From NCBI GenBank assembly GCA_964503275.1, contig CAZCZO010000012.1:31171-95170 (forward strand): 64,000 bases of DNA, read 5' to 3'. Every line of letters starts with the position of its first letter. Position 1 is the first letter of the stretch. This stretch comes from DASRAP01 sp964503275. GTDB taxonomy: Bacteria > Gemmatimonadota > Gemmatimonadetes > Gemmatimonadales > Gemmatimonadaceae. The notes under the pieces were generated by a model. It was not told the origin of the DNA. It saw only the letters and a program-made list of their open reading frames with translations, and ran no database searches. Position numbers and translations under genes: made by a program. Below are positions 57,354-64,000 of this stretch, piece after piece.

Positions 57354-58809
57354 GCGGCGCGACCGCCTGCACGGCTGACGCCCCGGGCGTCACGAAGCGC
57401 ACGGCCAGCCAGCGTGCGTCGGCGGCGTCGGCGCGCACGGCCACGCCCTCCTCGAGCGCGAGCGCGGCATTGTGCGCGATGGACGCACCGGCGTCCGTGT
57501 GCAGCGGCGCGCCGGAGAGGTTCACCAACCACCAGCGCCCCGCGTGCTGCGCGATGTAGCCGCGCGGGGTGCGATCGGCGTGCTCATCGGGCGCGACCGC
57601 GGTGCGCAGGTGCCAGTCGTGCAGCGTCAGGTGATGGAACAGGGTCAGCGTGCGCTGCTCGTCGACGCGACGCCCCTCGCGCTCGCGTTGATAGCGCGCC
57701 ACGGGGATGGGCGCGCGCAGCGTGCCACCGGTCCACGGACACTGCGCCGGCAGGGCCGGCCCCGCGAACATCCACTCGGACGCCCCTGGCGAGGGGTGGA
57801 TCAGCTCGAAGCTGCGGTACAGGGCCGCTTCCCACTCGGCCGCGTCGGGACGCAGCGCGGGCCGATGCAGCCCTGTGATGAACGCCTTCTCGATCACGGG
57901 TGCGAGGAAGGGCCCGAGGCGGGTGTACGGGACGCGGATCGGCTCCTGCGGCCGGTTCGAGTGGTCCCTGGGATGTTCGGTGAACAGCGCGCCGTCGCCC
58001 ATCGCGATGCGCTCGTCCGCCTCGGCGGAGCGCAGGCTATGCACCTTGCGTCCCTGGAGCGGATGCCGCCCGAGCAGCAGTTGGTAGATGAGCACGGCGA
58101 GTGCGTGCCGGTCGGTCGCGATCGACGGCGTCGCGTGGCCCGCCAGCACTTCGGGGGCGATGTAGCCCGGCGTGCCCAGCACCGTGGGCGGCGCGATCCC
58201 CGGCACCACCAGCGAGTCGATGTCGATCACGCAGGCGTTCCCGCCGCGCGGATCGATGAGCACGTTCTTGTTCGACAGGTCGCTGTGCGCGAGACCGGCG
58301 AAGTGCAGCCGGCGCACGGCGCGCGCCAGCCGCGTGACGACCTGCAGTTTGGTCAGGAAGTTGCCGCGCTCATCGGCGGGGACGAACGTGGCGGCCTTGC
58401 GACCGGTGAACCACTTGACCTCCTTCTCCTGCCGCTGCCCGAAGCGATCGCGGAAGAAGAAGTCATCCCGGTAGACGGGGGTCACGACGCCGAGCACTGG
58501 CCAGGCCAGGTGCCAGTCCCGCGCGAAGGCGACCGGCACGTTGGGGTCCCCATCGACGACGGCGGTCGGCCAACTGAAGTACGGGCGCCAAAACCCGCCC
58601 GAGGGCCCCACGGTGGGGTTGTACCGCGTGAGGATGCGTTGGAGCCGCTCGGCGCGCTCGGCGCGGTCCCGGAGGACGCCGTGGTAGAACGCGACGACCG
58701 ACCGGCGATCGGTGGAGAGGAACACGACCTTCTCACCCCCGGTGGCCAACGCGGTCGCAGAGAACTCGATGTGCCCCCCATCGGTGGTCCGGGCGCGGAT
58801 GGTCCTCAC
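57346..58809 (-). CDS. YegI-like serine/threonine protein kinase (VAIK Lys missing)
   Basis: 487-residue kinase of the YegI type. The catalytic loop is AHSDLSNKNVL (Asp177), the DFG equivalent is IDIDS (Asp196/198), and the activation end is GTPGYIAPEVLAG. The glycine loop region GGEKVVF is present, but the strand that normally carries the VAIK lysine reads VVAFYHG, with Ala40 in its place. The C-terminal ~130 residues form a beta-rich domain (YIAQHAGRWWLVNLSGAPLH) that may be FHA-like. The GTG at 58809 overlaps the PP2C stop (GTGA). It forms a triad with the phosphatase and the VWA protein. Confidence 0.86.
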   Translation of the reverse strand: MRTIRARTTDGGHIEFSATALATGGEKVVFLSTDRRSVVAFYHGVLRDRAERAERLQRILTRYNPTVGPSGGFWRPYFSWPTAVVDGDPNVPVAFARDWHLAWPVLGVVTPVYRDDFFFRDRFGQRQEKEVKWFTGRKAATFVPADERGNFLTKLQVVTRLARAVRRLHFAGLAHSDLSNKNVLIDPRGGNACVIDIDSLVVPGIAPPTVLGTPGYIAPEVLAGHATPSIATDRHALAVLIYQLLLGRHPLQGRKVHSLRSAEADERIAMGDGALFTEHPRDHSNRPQEPIRVPYTRLGPFLAPVIEKAFITGLHRPALRPDAAEWEAALYRSFELIHPSPGASEWMFAGPALPAQCPWTGGTLRAPIPVARYQREREGRRVDEQRTLTLFHHLTLHDWHLRTAVAPDEHADRTPRGYIAQHAGRWWLVNLSGAPLHTDAGASIAHNAALALEEGVAVRADAADARWLAVRFVTPGASAVQAVAPHG

Positions 58810-59741
58810 GGCGTTCCACACAGCACGACGAGCGTGCGGTCGTCGTTCTCGCCGCGCATCTCGAACGTGAGCCACTCGGCGAGCGCGGCGGATGGGCCGT
58901 CCGCGCTCAGCACGGGCCCGCCAGGGCGCTGGGACATGCCAGGGGCACCCTCGGTGACCCCTGCGCGGAGTTGGGCCAGCAGCGTTGGTCCGAGCGATGT
59001 GATGGGGTAGAAGCAGTCGTCCACGCCGTCCGAGCAGAGCAGGACGGCCCGTGTGCCGGCCAGCGGCTCGACGACGATCCGTGCCCGTCCGTGCTCCACG
59101 GCCCCTGGGTCGGGTACGAAGTGCGCGACCTCGCCGGCGAAGTCGCCTCCATCGCCCGGCGTCACCGGCCGGACGTCGCCGCCGCGCCCCTCGGCGGCGA
59201 TGGTGCCGTCGCCGATCTGTGCGGCGCCCAACCACGCGCCCCCGGGCGCATCCGCCACGACCGCCAGCAAGAGGGTCGTGCGGAGGTCGCTCGGGGCGAT
59301 GCCCCGTTCGTCGGCACAGGCGCGCAGGGTGCGGTCGGCGGCGTCGAGGGCGTCAGAGAGGGCGCGGCGCAGTCGCGCCTCCGCGTGTCCGGTCCCCGCG
59401 CGCTCGGCGAGCGCCGCCACCGCCGCCCGACACGCCAGGGCTGCCCCGATCCGGCTGAACGGCTTCGACCCCGCGCCGTCGGCGACCGCGGCGATGAGCC
59501 ACGGTCCGGCTCGGTGCAGGGCCACGGCGTCCTCGCGCGCCGCCCCGCGGTGCGCGTGCAGGCGCCCGCGCCGCGAGGCCCCGATGCCCACCCAGCGCCC
59601 GTTGGCATCGCTCGCCACGCACTGCACCTCCTGCGCCGCGTCGGCGACCCAGCTCGGCGCCTCGCCCCATCCCTCGGGCCACCATGGCGACGCGAGCGGG
59701 CGCAACTCCCAGCGTGGCGTCGCCGGCTCGAGGCTGGTCAT
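58806..59741 (-). CDS. PP2C-family protein phosphatase (YegK-like)
   Basis: 311-residue metal-dependent phosphatase. Metal-binding motifs are AAVADGAGSKPFSRIGAALA and LLCSDGVDDCF, and GASRRGRLHAHRGAAREDAV supplies the N-terminal motif. It probably reverses phosphorylation by the adjacent kinase. A 6-bp inverted repeat TGGACC/GGTCCA (59741-59762) on the message includes the first base of the start codon and could mask initiation. It lies 95 bp after the VWA gene. Confidence 0.9.
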   Translation of the reverse strand: MTSLEPATPRWELRPLASPWWPEGWGEAPSWVADAAQEVQCVASDANGRWVGIGASRRGRLHAHRGAAREDAVALHRAGPWLIAAVADGAGSKPFSRIGAALACRAAVAALAERAGTGHAEARLRRALSDALDAADRTLRACADERGIAPSDLRTTLLLAVVADAPGGAWLGAAQIGDGTIAAEGRGGDVRPVTPGDGGDFAGEVAHFVPDPGAVEHGRARIVVEPLAGTRAVLLCSDGVDDCFYPITSLGPTLLAQLRAGVTEGAPGMSQRPGGPVLSADGPSAALAEWLTFEMRGENDDRTLVVLCGTP

Positions 59742-59836
59742 GGACCGCCCCGACGAGGTCCACGGCGCCGCACGCGCCGCGCACCGCGCAGCGCGCAGAC
59801 CCGCGCACCCGACCGCTGCTGCGACACGGGCCCGAC

Positions 59837-60472
59837 TTACGGAACGATCGTGATCCCGGGTGGCGGCGGTGGCAGGGTGATCCCCTCGCCATCGCTGAGG
59901 CCGCCCACCTTCTCCGAGGTCTGCTTCACCGAGGCCGACACGAACGTGAAGAACGCGCGGAAGGCCTCGGGCGACATATCGCGCATCTGGATCACGGCCT
60001 CGGTCACCTGCTTGAGGGTGCCCACGTCGGCCTGGTCACCGCAGGCCAGCGCGATGATGTTCGCGGGGCGCTGGGCGCGCAGCGCCTGTGCGTACTCGGG
60101 CCACTGGGCGTCCGTGGGTGCGCCGTCCGAGAGGATGAACACCAGCGGCCGCCAGTCGCCTTTGCGCTCCGCCGTCGTCCGGACCAGCTCGCGCTCGAAG
60201 CACTCGAGGAGCAGCCGCAGCGCGTCCCCGAAGTTCGTCTGTCCGCTGGCGCTGAGCTCTGGCGGGGTGAACTGGCCGACCTCGGTGAGCGGCACGAGCT
60301 GCTGCGCGCTGTCGGCGAAGGTGATCACCGAGAGATAGGCGCTCTCGATGGCCTGTGGGTCGCTCAGCAGGTCCCGGTGCAACTGCCGGATACCGGCCTT
60401 GACCGACTCGATCGGCGTGCCCTGCATCGAGCCCGACACGTCGGCGAGGAGATAGACAGGAAGTCGACGCAT
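59837..60472 (-). CDS. TerY/YegL-like VWA-domain protein
   Basis: 211-residue cytoplasmic von Willebrand A protein. The N-terminal LPVYLLADVSGSMQGTPIES gives the DxSxS MIDAS (Asp11, Ser13, Ser15), then SASGQTNFGDALRLLLECFE and VFILSDGAPTDAQWPEYAQA supply further metal-site residues. These match YegL/TerY1. With the PP2C and kinase genes it forms the TerY-phosphorylation triad described for tellurite/stress-response islands and for E. coli yegI-yegK-yegL. The ATG at 60472 follows GGAGG. The longer frame runs into pufC. Confidence 0.92.
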   Translation of the reverse strand: MRRLPVYLLADVSGSMQGTPIESVKAGIRQLHRDLLSDPQAIESAYLSVITFADSAQQLVPLTEVGQFTPPELSASGQTNFGDALRLLLECFERELVRTTAERKGDWRPLVFILSDGAPTDAQWPEYAQALRAQRPANIIALACGDQADVGTLKQVTEAVIQMRDMSPEAFRAFFTFVSASVKQTSEKVGGLSDGEGITLPPPPPGITIVP

Positions 60473-60559
60473 CGCGCGTAAGGAGGAAAGGGGAAGAGAG
60501 GTGCAGCGCCGGTCGCCTGTGGTGAGCGATCGGTCCGCGGGGCGGGTTCCCGAACGCAC

Positions 60560-60591
60560 ACCGCCCCACAGCCCGAGGGCTGCGGGGCGGT
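60560..60591 (-). terminator. Strong terminator hairpin after pufC
   Basis: 15-bp stem ACCGCCCCACAGCCC / GGGCTGCGGGGCGGT with one mismatch and a 2-base loop, starting 20 bases after the pufC stop. It lies in the 139-bp gap before the VWA gene, and is therefore the end of the puf message. Confidence 0.85.
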
Positions 60592-60611
60592 CGCGACCGT
60601 GGGCCCTGGGG

Positions 60612-61700
60612 CTACGGGCGGTTCGTGCCTCCGCTGACGTTCGCGGGCGGCAGCGCCGCGGGCACGCCCGTGACGGCCGCCGAATCGACGGGCATCCCGG
60701 GATAACCCAAGCCCGGGAAGGGCATTCCCGCCCACTCCGGACGTCCCCACACGGCGGGGTAATCCTTGGCCATCTGCGCGCCGAACAACGGCTTGTACAC
60801 CCCGTTGTGGCAGGTCGAGCACTGCGCCTTGGGCGCATCGCCCATCGGGCCGAGGCGGTTGGCCGGATACACGGGCTGCAACGGGGCCAGGAAGTTCGTG
60901 TTCAGGTCGCGCAGCATGCCGATGCCGTGGAACGCGGTCACCCGCTGCGGCGGGGCTTCATCCCACGACGCGAAGATGCGCGTGTTGTGGCAATAGGTGC
61001 AGTTGACGCCCAGCGACTTGGACTGCGAGATCATCAACGCATAGGTCCACTCCGTCTGCTTCACCGATGAGCGGTTGGCATCCGACGGCTCGACCGCGGT
61101 CGAGATCACACGAGCCCCATCGCGATCGAGGTAGTGCCGCAGGTAGTCGGTCTGCTTGTCGTAGAACCACAGGCCGTTCGGGAGCGGCTGCCCCAGGTGG
61201 CAGGTGTAGCAGGTCACCCCGGTGTTGGCCACATGCGTCGCGTACTGCGAATTGATGTGCCGCGTCATCTGGAGCATGCGGCGCGCGACGAGCTTGGTGT
61301 AGATCGGCGTGCCGTTGGGCAGGGTGTCGTCCTGCGGCCGCAGCACGTTGTGGCAGTAGGCGCAGTTGCCGGTGCCCGCCACCCACGTGGACATCGCGAT
61401 CATCGTGCGGTTGAACTCCGCCACCGAGATGTCGTTGAGCACCTGCACATTCTGCCACGGCAGGGGCCCCGGCGGGGACATGCCCGCCGGCGGGACCGGG
61501 ACGGGGATGTTGTTCACGATCTGCTGGTACTTCTCGGCCTGTGCGCGTTCGTCGTAGGTGACTTCCATCGCCGTGCCGCGGTAGCCGCGCTGCGTGGTCG
61601 CCCGCTCCTCGCTGGAGAACTCGCAGCCGCCGGCCGCGAGCAGGAGCGACCACACCGCGAGCGCACGCCGCGGGACTCGTGCATTGGGGCTCGGATTCAC
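60612..61700 (-). CDS. pufC: Reaction-centre cytochrome c subunit PufC (four haems)
   Basis: 362-residue periplasmic cytochrome that re-reduces the special pair. The lipobox LLLAAGGC (Cys26) anchors it. Four CxxCH haem sites are at Cys112 (CAYCH), Cys163 (CYTCH), Cys233 (CTYCH) and Cys293 (CSTCH). The methionine-bearing helices preceding each site fit Met axial ligation for haems 1-3. A Pro/Gly-rich tail (FPGLGYPGMPVDSAAV...) follows haem 4. It overlaps pufM (ATGA). Confidence 0.97.
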   Translation of the reverse strand: MNPSPNARVPRRALAVWSLLLAAGGCEFSSEERATTQRGYRGTAMEVTYDERAQAEKYQQIVNNIPVPVPPAGMSPPGPLPWQNVQVLNDISVAEFNRTMIAMSTWVAGTGNCAYCHNVLRPQDDTLPNGTPIYTKLVARRMLQMTRHINSQYATHVANTGVTCYTCHLGQPLPNGLWFYDKQTDYLRHYLDRDGARVISTAVEPSDANRSSVKQTEWTYALMISQSKSLGVNCTYCHNTRIFASWDEAPPQRVTAFHGIGMLRDLNTNFLAPLQPVYPANRLGPMGDAPKAQCSTCHNGVYKPLFGAQMAKDYPAVWGRPEWAGMPFPGLGYPGMPVDSAAVTGVPAALPPANVSGGTNRP

Positions 61701-62785
61701 TGGGTCCCTCCGTCCACCGGGGGTGGGGCGGCGATCATCGAAGTGTCAGGCACCATCGGCGCGGGCGCCGGCATGGTGTAGGTCGGGTAGTCACCCGGCT
61801 GCGCACCCTGATAGCGGCCGCGCAGTTCCTGCAGCTGTTCCGTGGTCAGGACGTTCTGCGCCGGATAGTTCGGCGCGACGCCGTGCTTCTGCGCCCAGAG
61901 GTACCAGTTGTCCACCACCGTCCCGGTCAGCAGGATGCCGATGCCCCCCGTGAAGGTCACGAGCACCGCGAACCACCAGGCCCAGCGATGGATGGACTCC
62001 ATCGTCGCGTTGAAACCCATGGTCCAGCGCCAGAACAGCGCGCTGCGCTCTGCGGCGGTGCCACGGTCCGTGATCTGCTCGATCTCGCGCTCCCCGCCCA
62101 CGCGACTGGTCGCGAGGATGGTCGCGGCGTGCATGGCGAAGAGCAGCGTCGAGCCGTAGAGGAAGGCGATCGACAGCGCGTGGAACGGGTTGTAGTAGAG
62201 GTTCCCGTAGCGGATCGAGAACGCGCTGGTCCAGTCGAGGTGCGGGAAGATGCCGAAGGGCACCATCTCGCTCCAGCTGCCGACGAGCAGCGGCTGGAAG
62301 AAGAACGACAGGTAGAGGAAGATCGCCGAGGCGAAGGCCCACGCGAGGTGCGTGCCCATCTTGAGGGCGCGGGCGCGGGTGTAGACGCGGATCCACCACA
62401 GGATAATCGAGGCCGTGAGGAAGAAGCCGGCCATCAGGTACCATCCGCCGTGCGCGAGCGGAGGGATGCGGAGGCCGTACTCGGGCGGCGGCGGTTCGAG
62501 GGCCAGCCACGGGAGCCGGCGGACGAACTCGACGGGATCCCAGCCGACCGAGGCCCACATGTTCAGGCCGATGATCTCGAAGGCGAGGAACCCGCAGATC
62601 AGCGAGGCGATGCCCCAGCCGCCGAGGTAGAGCGGGCCGATCTGTGCATCGCCGATCTTGCCGGCGAGGTACGAGAACGTCCCCTTGCCGTAGCGCGCCC
62701 CGGCGATGGTCCCGGGGATCGCCAGGCCGGGATCGGGCGCGTGCCGGACCTGGACGCGCGTGAAGAGATTCTGATACTCGAGCAC
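61697..62785 (-). CDS. pufM: Reaction-centre M subunit with extended C-terminus
   Basis: 362-residue five-helix subunit of the type-2 reaction centre. His182 (PHLDW) and His202 (YNPFH) are the bacteriochlorophyll ligands, Tyr210 is conserved (IAFLYGS), and His219, Glu234 and His266 are the iron ligands. Asp46 (KIGDAQIGP) occupies the position of Rhodobacter M-Asn44. The last ~50 residues after HGVAPNYPAQN form a Pro/Ala-rich extension not present in Rhodobacter PufM. It begins 10 bases after pufL. Confidence 0.97.
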   Translation of the reverse strand: MLEYQNLFTRVQVRHAPDPGLAIPGTIAGARYGKGTFSYLAGKIGDAQIGPLYLGGWGIASLICGFLAFEIIGLNMWASVGWDPVEFVRRLPWLALEPPPPEYGLRIPPLAHGGWYLMAGFFLTASIILWWIRVYTRARALKMGTHLAWAFASAIFLYLSFFFQPLLVGSWSEMVPFGIFPHLDWTSAFSIRYGNLYYNPFHALSIAFLYGSTLLFAMHAATILATSRVGGEREIEQITDRGTAAERSALFWRWTMGFNATMESIHRWAWWFAVLVTFTGGIGILLTGTVVDNWYLWAQKHGVAPNYPAQNVLTTEQLQELRGRYQGAQPGDYPTYTMPAPAPMVPDTSMIAAPPPVDGGTQ

Positions 62786-62795
62786 GGGTCGCTCC

Positions 62796-63620
62796 TTAGC
62801 GCCAAATGGGGAGATTGAGCCACCAATTCCACCACTCCGGCCAGCCCTTGGTCCAGAACGGACCGGAGATCACGATGCAGATCGCGCTCCAGATGCCGGC
62901 GGACAGGGCGAGGAAGAGGCCGAGACGATGGATGCCGATCGCCCCGATGGAATAGCCGAGCAGGTCGCGGAAGAAGACGTTCTCGTGTTCGGACGTCTTC
63001 ACCGGTTCGCCCTTCGGCGGGTTGGTGACTGACAGGATGAGCGAGCCGTGCATCGCGAGCGCCAACGTCGTCGTGAAGAAGAACGTGATGGCGATCATGT
63101 GCGCGGGATTGTAGTGGAAGTGCAGGTACTGGTACCCGACGTTCGACACCCAATCGAGGTGACTGAAGATCCCGTAGGGGAAGCCATGGCCCCAGGCGCC
63201 GAGCATCACCGGCCGGATGACGACGAGCGTCACGTAGGCGAAGACGGCCACGAGGTAGGCGAACGGGATGTGCAGGCCCAAACCGAGCTTGCGGGAGATC
63301 TCCACTTGGCGCAGGGCCCACGACAAGAAGGCGCCGATCGCACAGATGGTGATCAACTGCCACAGTCCGCCGTCGGCGAGCGGGGCGAACTTGAGGCCAT
63401 AGCTGAGGTCCGGTGGCGCGATCGAGATCTGCCACAGGTTCCAGGTGGGTCCGATCGCTGCGCCGTAGACGCAGAGCAGGGTCCCGAGCACCGCGAAGAA
63501 GATCGTGGTGACCCCGAAGAACCCGACGTAGAACGGCCCGAACCAGAAGTCGAACAGGTCGCCGCCGATCAATGTCCCGCCGCGGACGCGGTACTTCTTC
63601 TCGAAACTCATCATCGCCAT
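62796..63620 (-). CDS. pufL: Reaction-centre L subunit
   Basis: 274-residue partner of PufM. The N-terminus MAMMSFEKKYRVRGGTLIGG is typical. His154 (SHLDW) and His174 (NPAHM) bind chlorophyll, and His191 and His231 bind the non-haem iron. Glu213 and Asn214 (SEHENVFF) are the QB-site residues that are Glu212 and Asp213 in Rhodobacter sphaeroides. A serine equivalent to Ser223 is conserved (GYSIG). It lies 130 bp after pufA, beyond a large hairpin. Confidence 0.97.
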   Translation of the reverse strand: MAMMSFEKKYRVRGGTLIGGDLFDFWFGPFYVGFFGVTTIFFAVLGTLLCVYGAAIGPTWNLWQISIAPPDLSYGLKFAPLADGGLWQLITICAIGAFLSWALRQVEISRKLGLGLHIPFAYLVAVFAYVTLVVIRPVMLGAWGHGFPYGIFSHLDWVSNVGYQYLHFHYNPAHMIAITFFFTTTLALAMHGSLILSVTNPPKGEPVKTSEHENVFFRDLLGYSIGAIGIHRLGLFLALSAGIWSAICIVISGPFWTKGWPEWWNWWLNLPIWR

Positions 63621-63687
63621 CGCGATGGCCTCCTCAAGTCGGATCCTGATACGGACAGCGGAAGGTGGAGCGCGGACTGACGTGGCT

Positions 63688-63738
63688 CGCGTGGGGGAGT
63701 GGGAGCGCCGGTCACCCGACGTCCCATCCCGCCACGCG
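63688..63738 (-). promoter_or_regulatory. Intercistronic hairpin between pufA and pufL
   Basis: Three stacked stems, CGCGTGG/CCACGCG, GGGA/TCCC and TGGGA/TCCCA, separated by single-base bulges around a 17-base loop. It begins 13 bases after the pufA stop. In Rhodobacter a hairpin in the same place protects the pufBA segment of the mRNA from 3' decay so that antenna exceeds reaction centre. The same job is likely here. Confidence 0.8.
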
Positions 63739-63750
63739 TGCCCGGCAGGC

Positions 63751-63966
63751 TTACCGGTTCGGTGGCAATGGCGAGAGTTCCGACATTGCCGCCGGCGTGG
63801 ACATGCCCACGGGGGCCTGAGCAGCGGACAGCGTCCCGTTCTCGATCCACGAGTAACGCTGCGAGCTGAGCAGGATGAAATGGATCATGAGCGCCAACAC
63901 TGCGAGGAAGCCAGTGAGTGCCACCATGACCCGCCGTGGGTCGAAGGCCAGCCAAATTCGATGCAT
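63751..63966 (-). CDS. pufA: LH1 antenna alpha subunit with long C-terminal tail
   Basis: 71-residue antenna polypeptide. MHRIWLAFDPRRVMVALTGF, then LAVLALMIHFILLSSQRYSW, contains the single membrane helix, with His29 as the bacteriochlorophyll ligand and Trp40 (RYSW) as a likely red-shift hydrogen-bond donor. Residues 41-71 (ENGTLSAAQAPVGMSTPAAM...) are a periplasmic tail longer than in most LH1 alphas. A GGAGCC ribosome-binding site precedes the ATG. It is cotranscribed with the gene at the window edge, probably pufB. Confidence 0.93.
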   Translation of the reverse strand: MHRIWLAFDPRRVMVALTGFLAVLALMIHFILLSSQRYSWIENGTLSAAQAPVGMSTPAAMSELSPLPPNR

Positions 63967-63982
63967 CGTGTGGCTCCTTCGC

Positions 63983-64000
63983 TCAGCGCATCTGCGCTGA
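63983..64000 (-). CDS. Probable end of pufB (LH1 beta), cut by window edge
   Basis: One minus-strand frame is open from the window edge to a TGA at 63983-63985 (encoding S-A-Q-M-R), 17 bp before the pufA start. The usual order is pufB-pufA, so this is the likeliest reading, but five residues are not enough to identify the protein. The same 18 bases form the perfect inverted repeat TCAGCGCA-GA-TGCGCTGA. Confidence 0.35.
   Translation of the reverse strand, partial: SAQMR

Noticed and set aside
13..64000. tRNA, rRNA or insertion sequence
   Set aside because: No cloverleaf, rRNA signature or transposase-like frame was recognised on reading the intergenic gaps, which are all under 300 bp.

Overview
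The window is a high-GC, gene-dense chromosomal segment that carries most of a purple-bacterial-type photosynthesis gene cluster (PGC) inside otherwise ordinary housekeeping genes. The pattern points to an aerobic, bacteriochlorophyll-a-producing phototrophic Gemmatimonadota (Gemmatimonas phototrophica-like). The reasons are a type-2 reaction centre with a four-haem PufC, a PuhA encoded as two separate polypeptides, hemA/E/F/J embedded next to bchP and bchG, O2-dependent HemF and AcsF, and flanking MoxR/DUF4159/DUF58/BatA and bacillithiol genes that are not proteobacterial in style. The taxonomic call is an inference from gene content. No transposase, tRNA, rRNA or CRISPR array was seen.

Layout. 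1-4231: end of cinA, grpE, dnaJ, a sorbosone-dehydrogenase-like lipoprotein, gluQ. 4251-18255 (minus): an eight-gene, mostly overlapping operon of MoxR ATPase, von Willebrand A (VWA) proteins, DUF58, DUF4159, DUF4175-like, a TPR metallopeptidase and an apparently inactive caspase/C13-like protein. 18350-29092: hydrolase, secreted proteins, asparaginase, rsmD, mnmA, a cysteine desulfurase, a POT peptide transporter, kynA, bshB1 and a histone-H1-like protein. 29146-39258 (minus): aerR-ppsR-bchG-pucC family-bchP-tspO-hemA-hemE-hemF-hemJ. 39548-53237 (plus): bchF-bchN-bchB-bchH-bchL-bchM-orf108-acsF-lhaA-puhA(TM part)-puhA(cytoplasmic part)-puhB-puhC. 53307-54740: a Big2/FGE-like lipoprotein. 54805-60472 (minus): a YegL/YegK/YegI-like VWA-phosphatase-kinase triad plus two related membrane proteins. 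60612-64000 (minus): pufA-pufL-pufM-pufC, with the end of a probable pufB at the window edge.

How it works together. HemA/E/F/J supply protoporphyrin. BchH starts the Mg branch, BchM methylates, AcsF closes ring E with O2, and BchNBL reduces protochlorophyllide in the dark. BchF hydrates the 3-vinyl group, BchG esterifies and BchP reduces the tail. LhaA/PucC-family proteins and PuhBC assemble LH1-RC from PufA(B), L, M, C and a two-chain H subunit. bchI/D, bchC/X/Y/Z and carotenoid genes are not in the window and presumably lie beyond its right edge. PpsR and its B12-binding partner AerR probably control the cluster: three matching 18-bp CGTCA-N7-TTGACA elements lie in the aerR/bchF divergent region and directly at the bchG start codon.

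Most notable observations: the split puhA; the shared PpsR-like operators; a pufA-pufL intercistronic hairpin and a pufC terminator; a viridis-type L-Asn/M-Asp exchange at the QB site; a PpsR that keeps only one cysteine; orf108 inside the bch operon; and the kinase of the VWA triad lacking the usual VAIK lysine.
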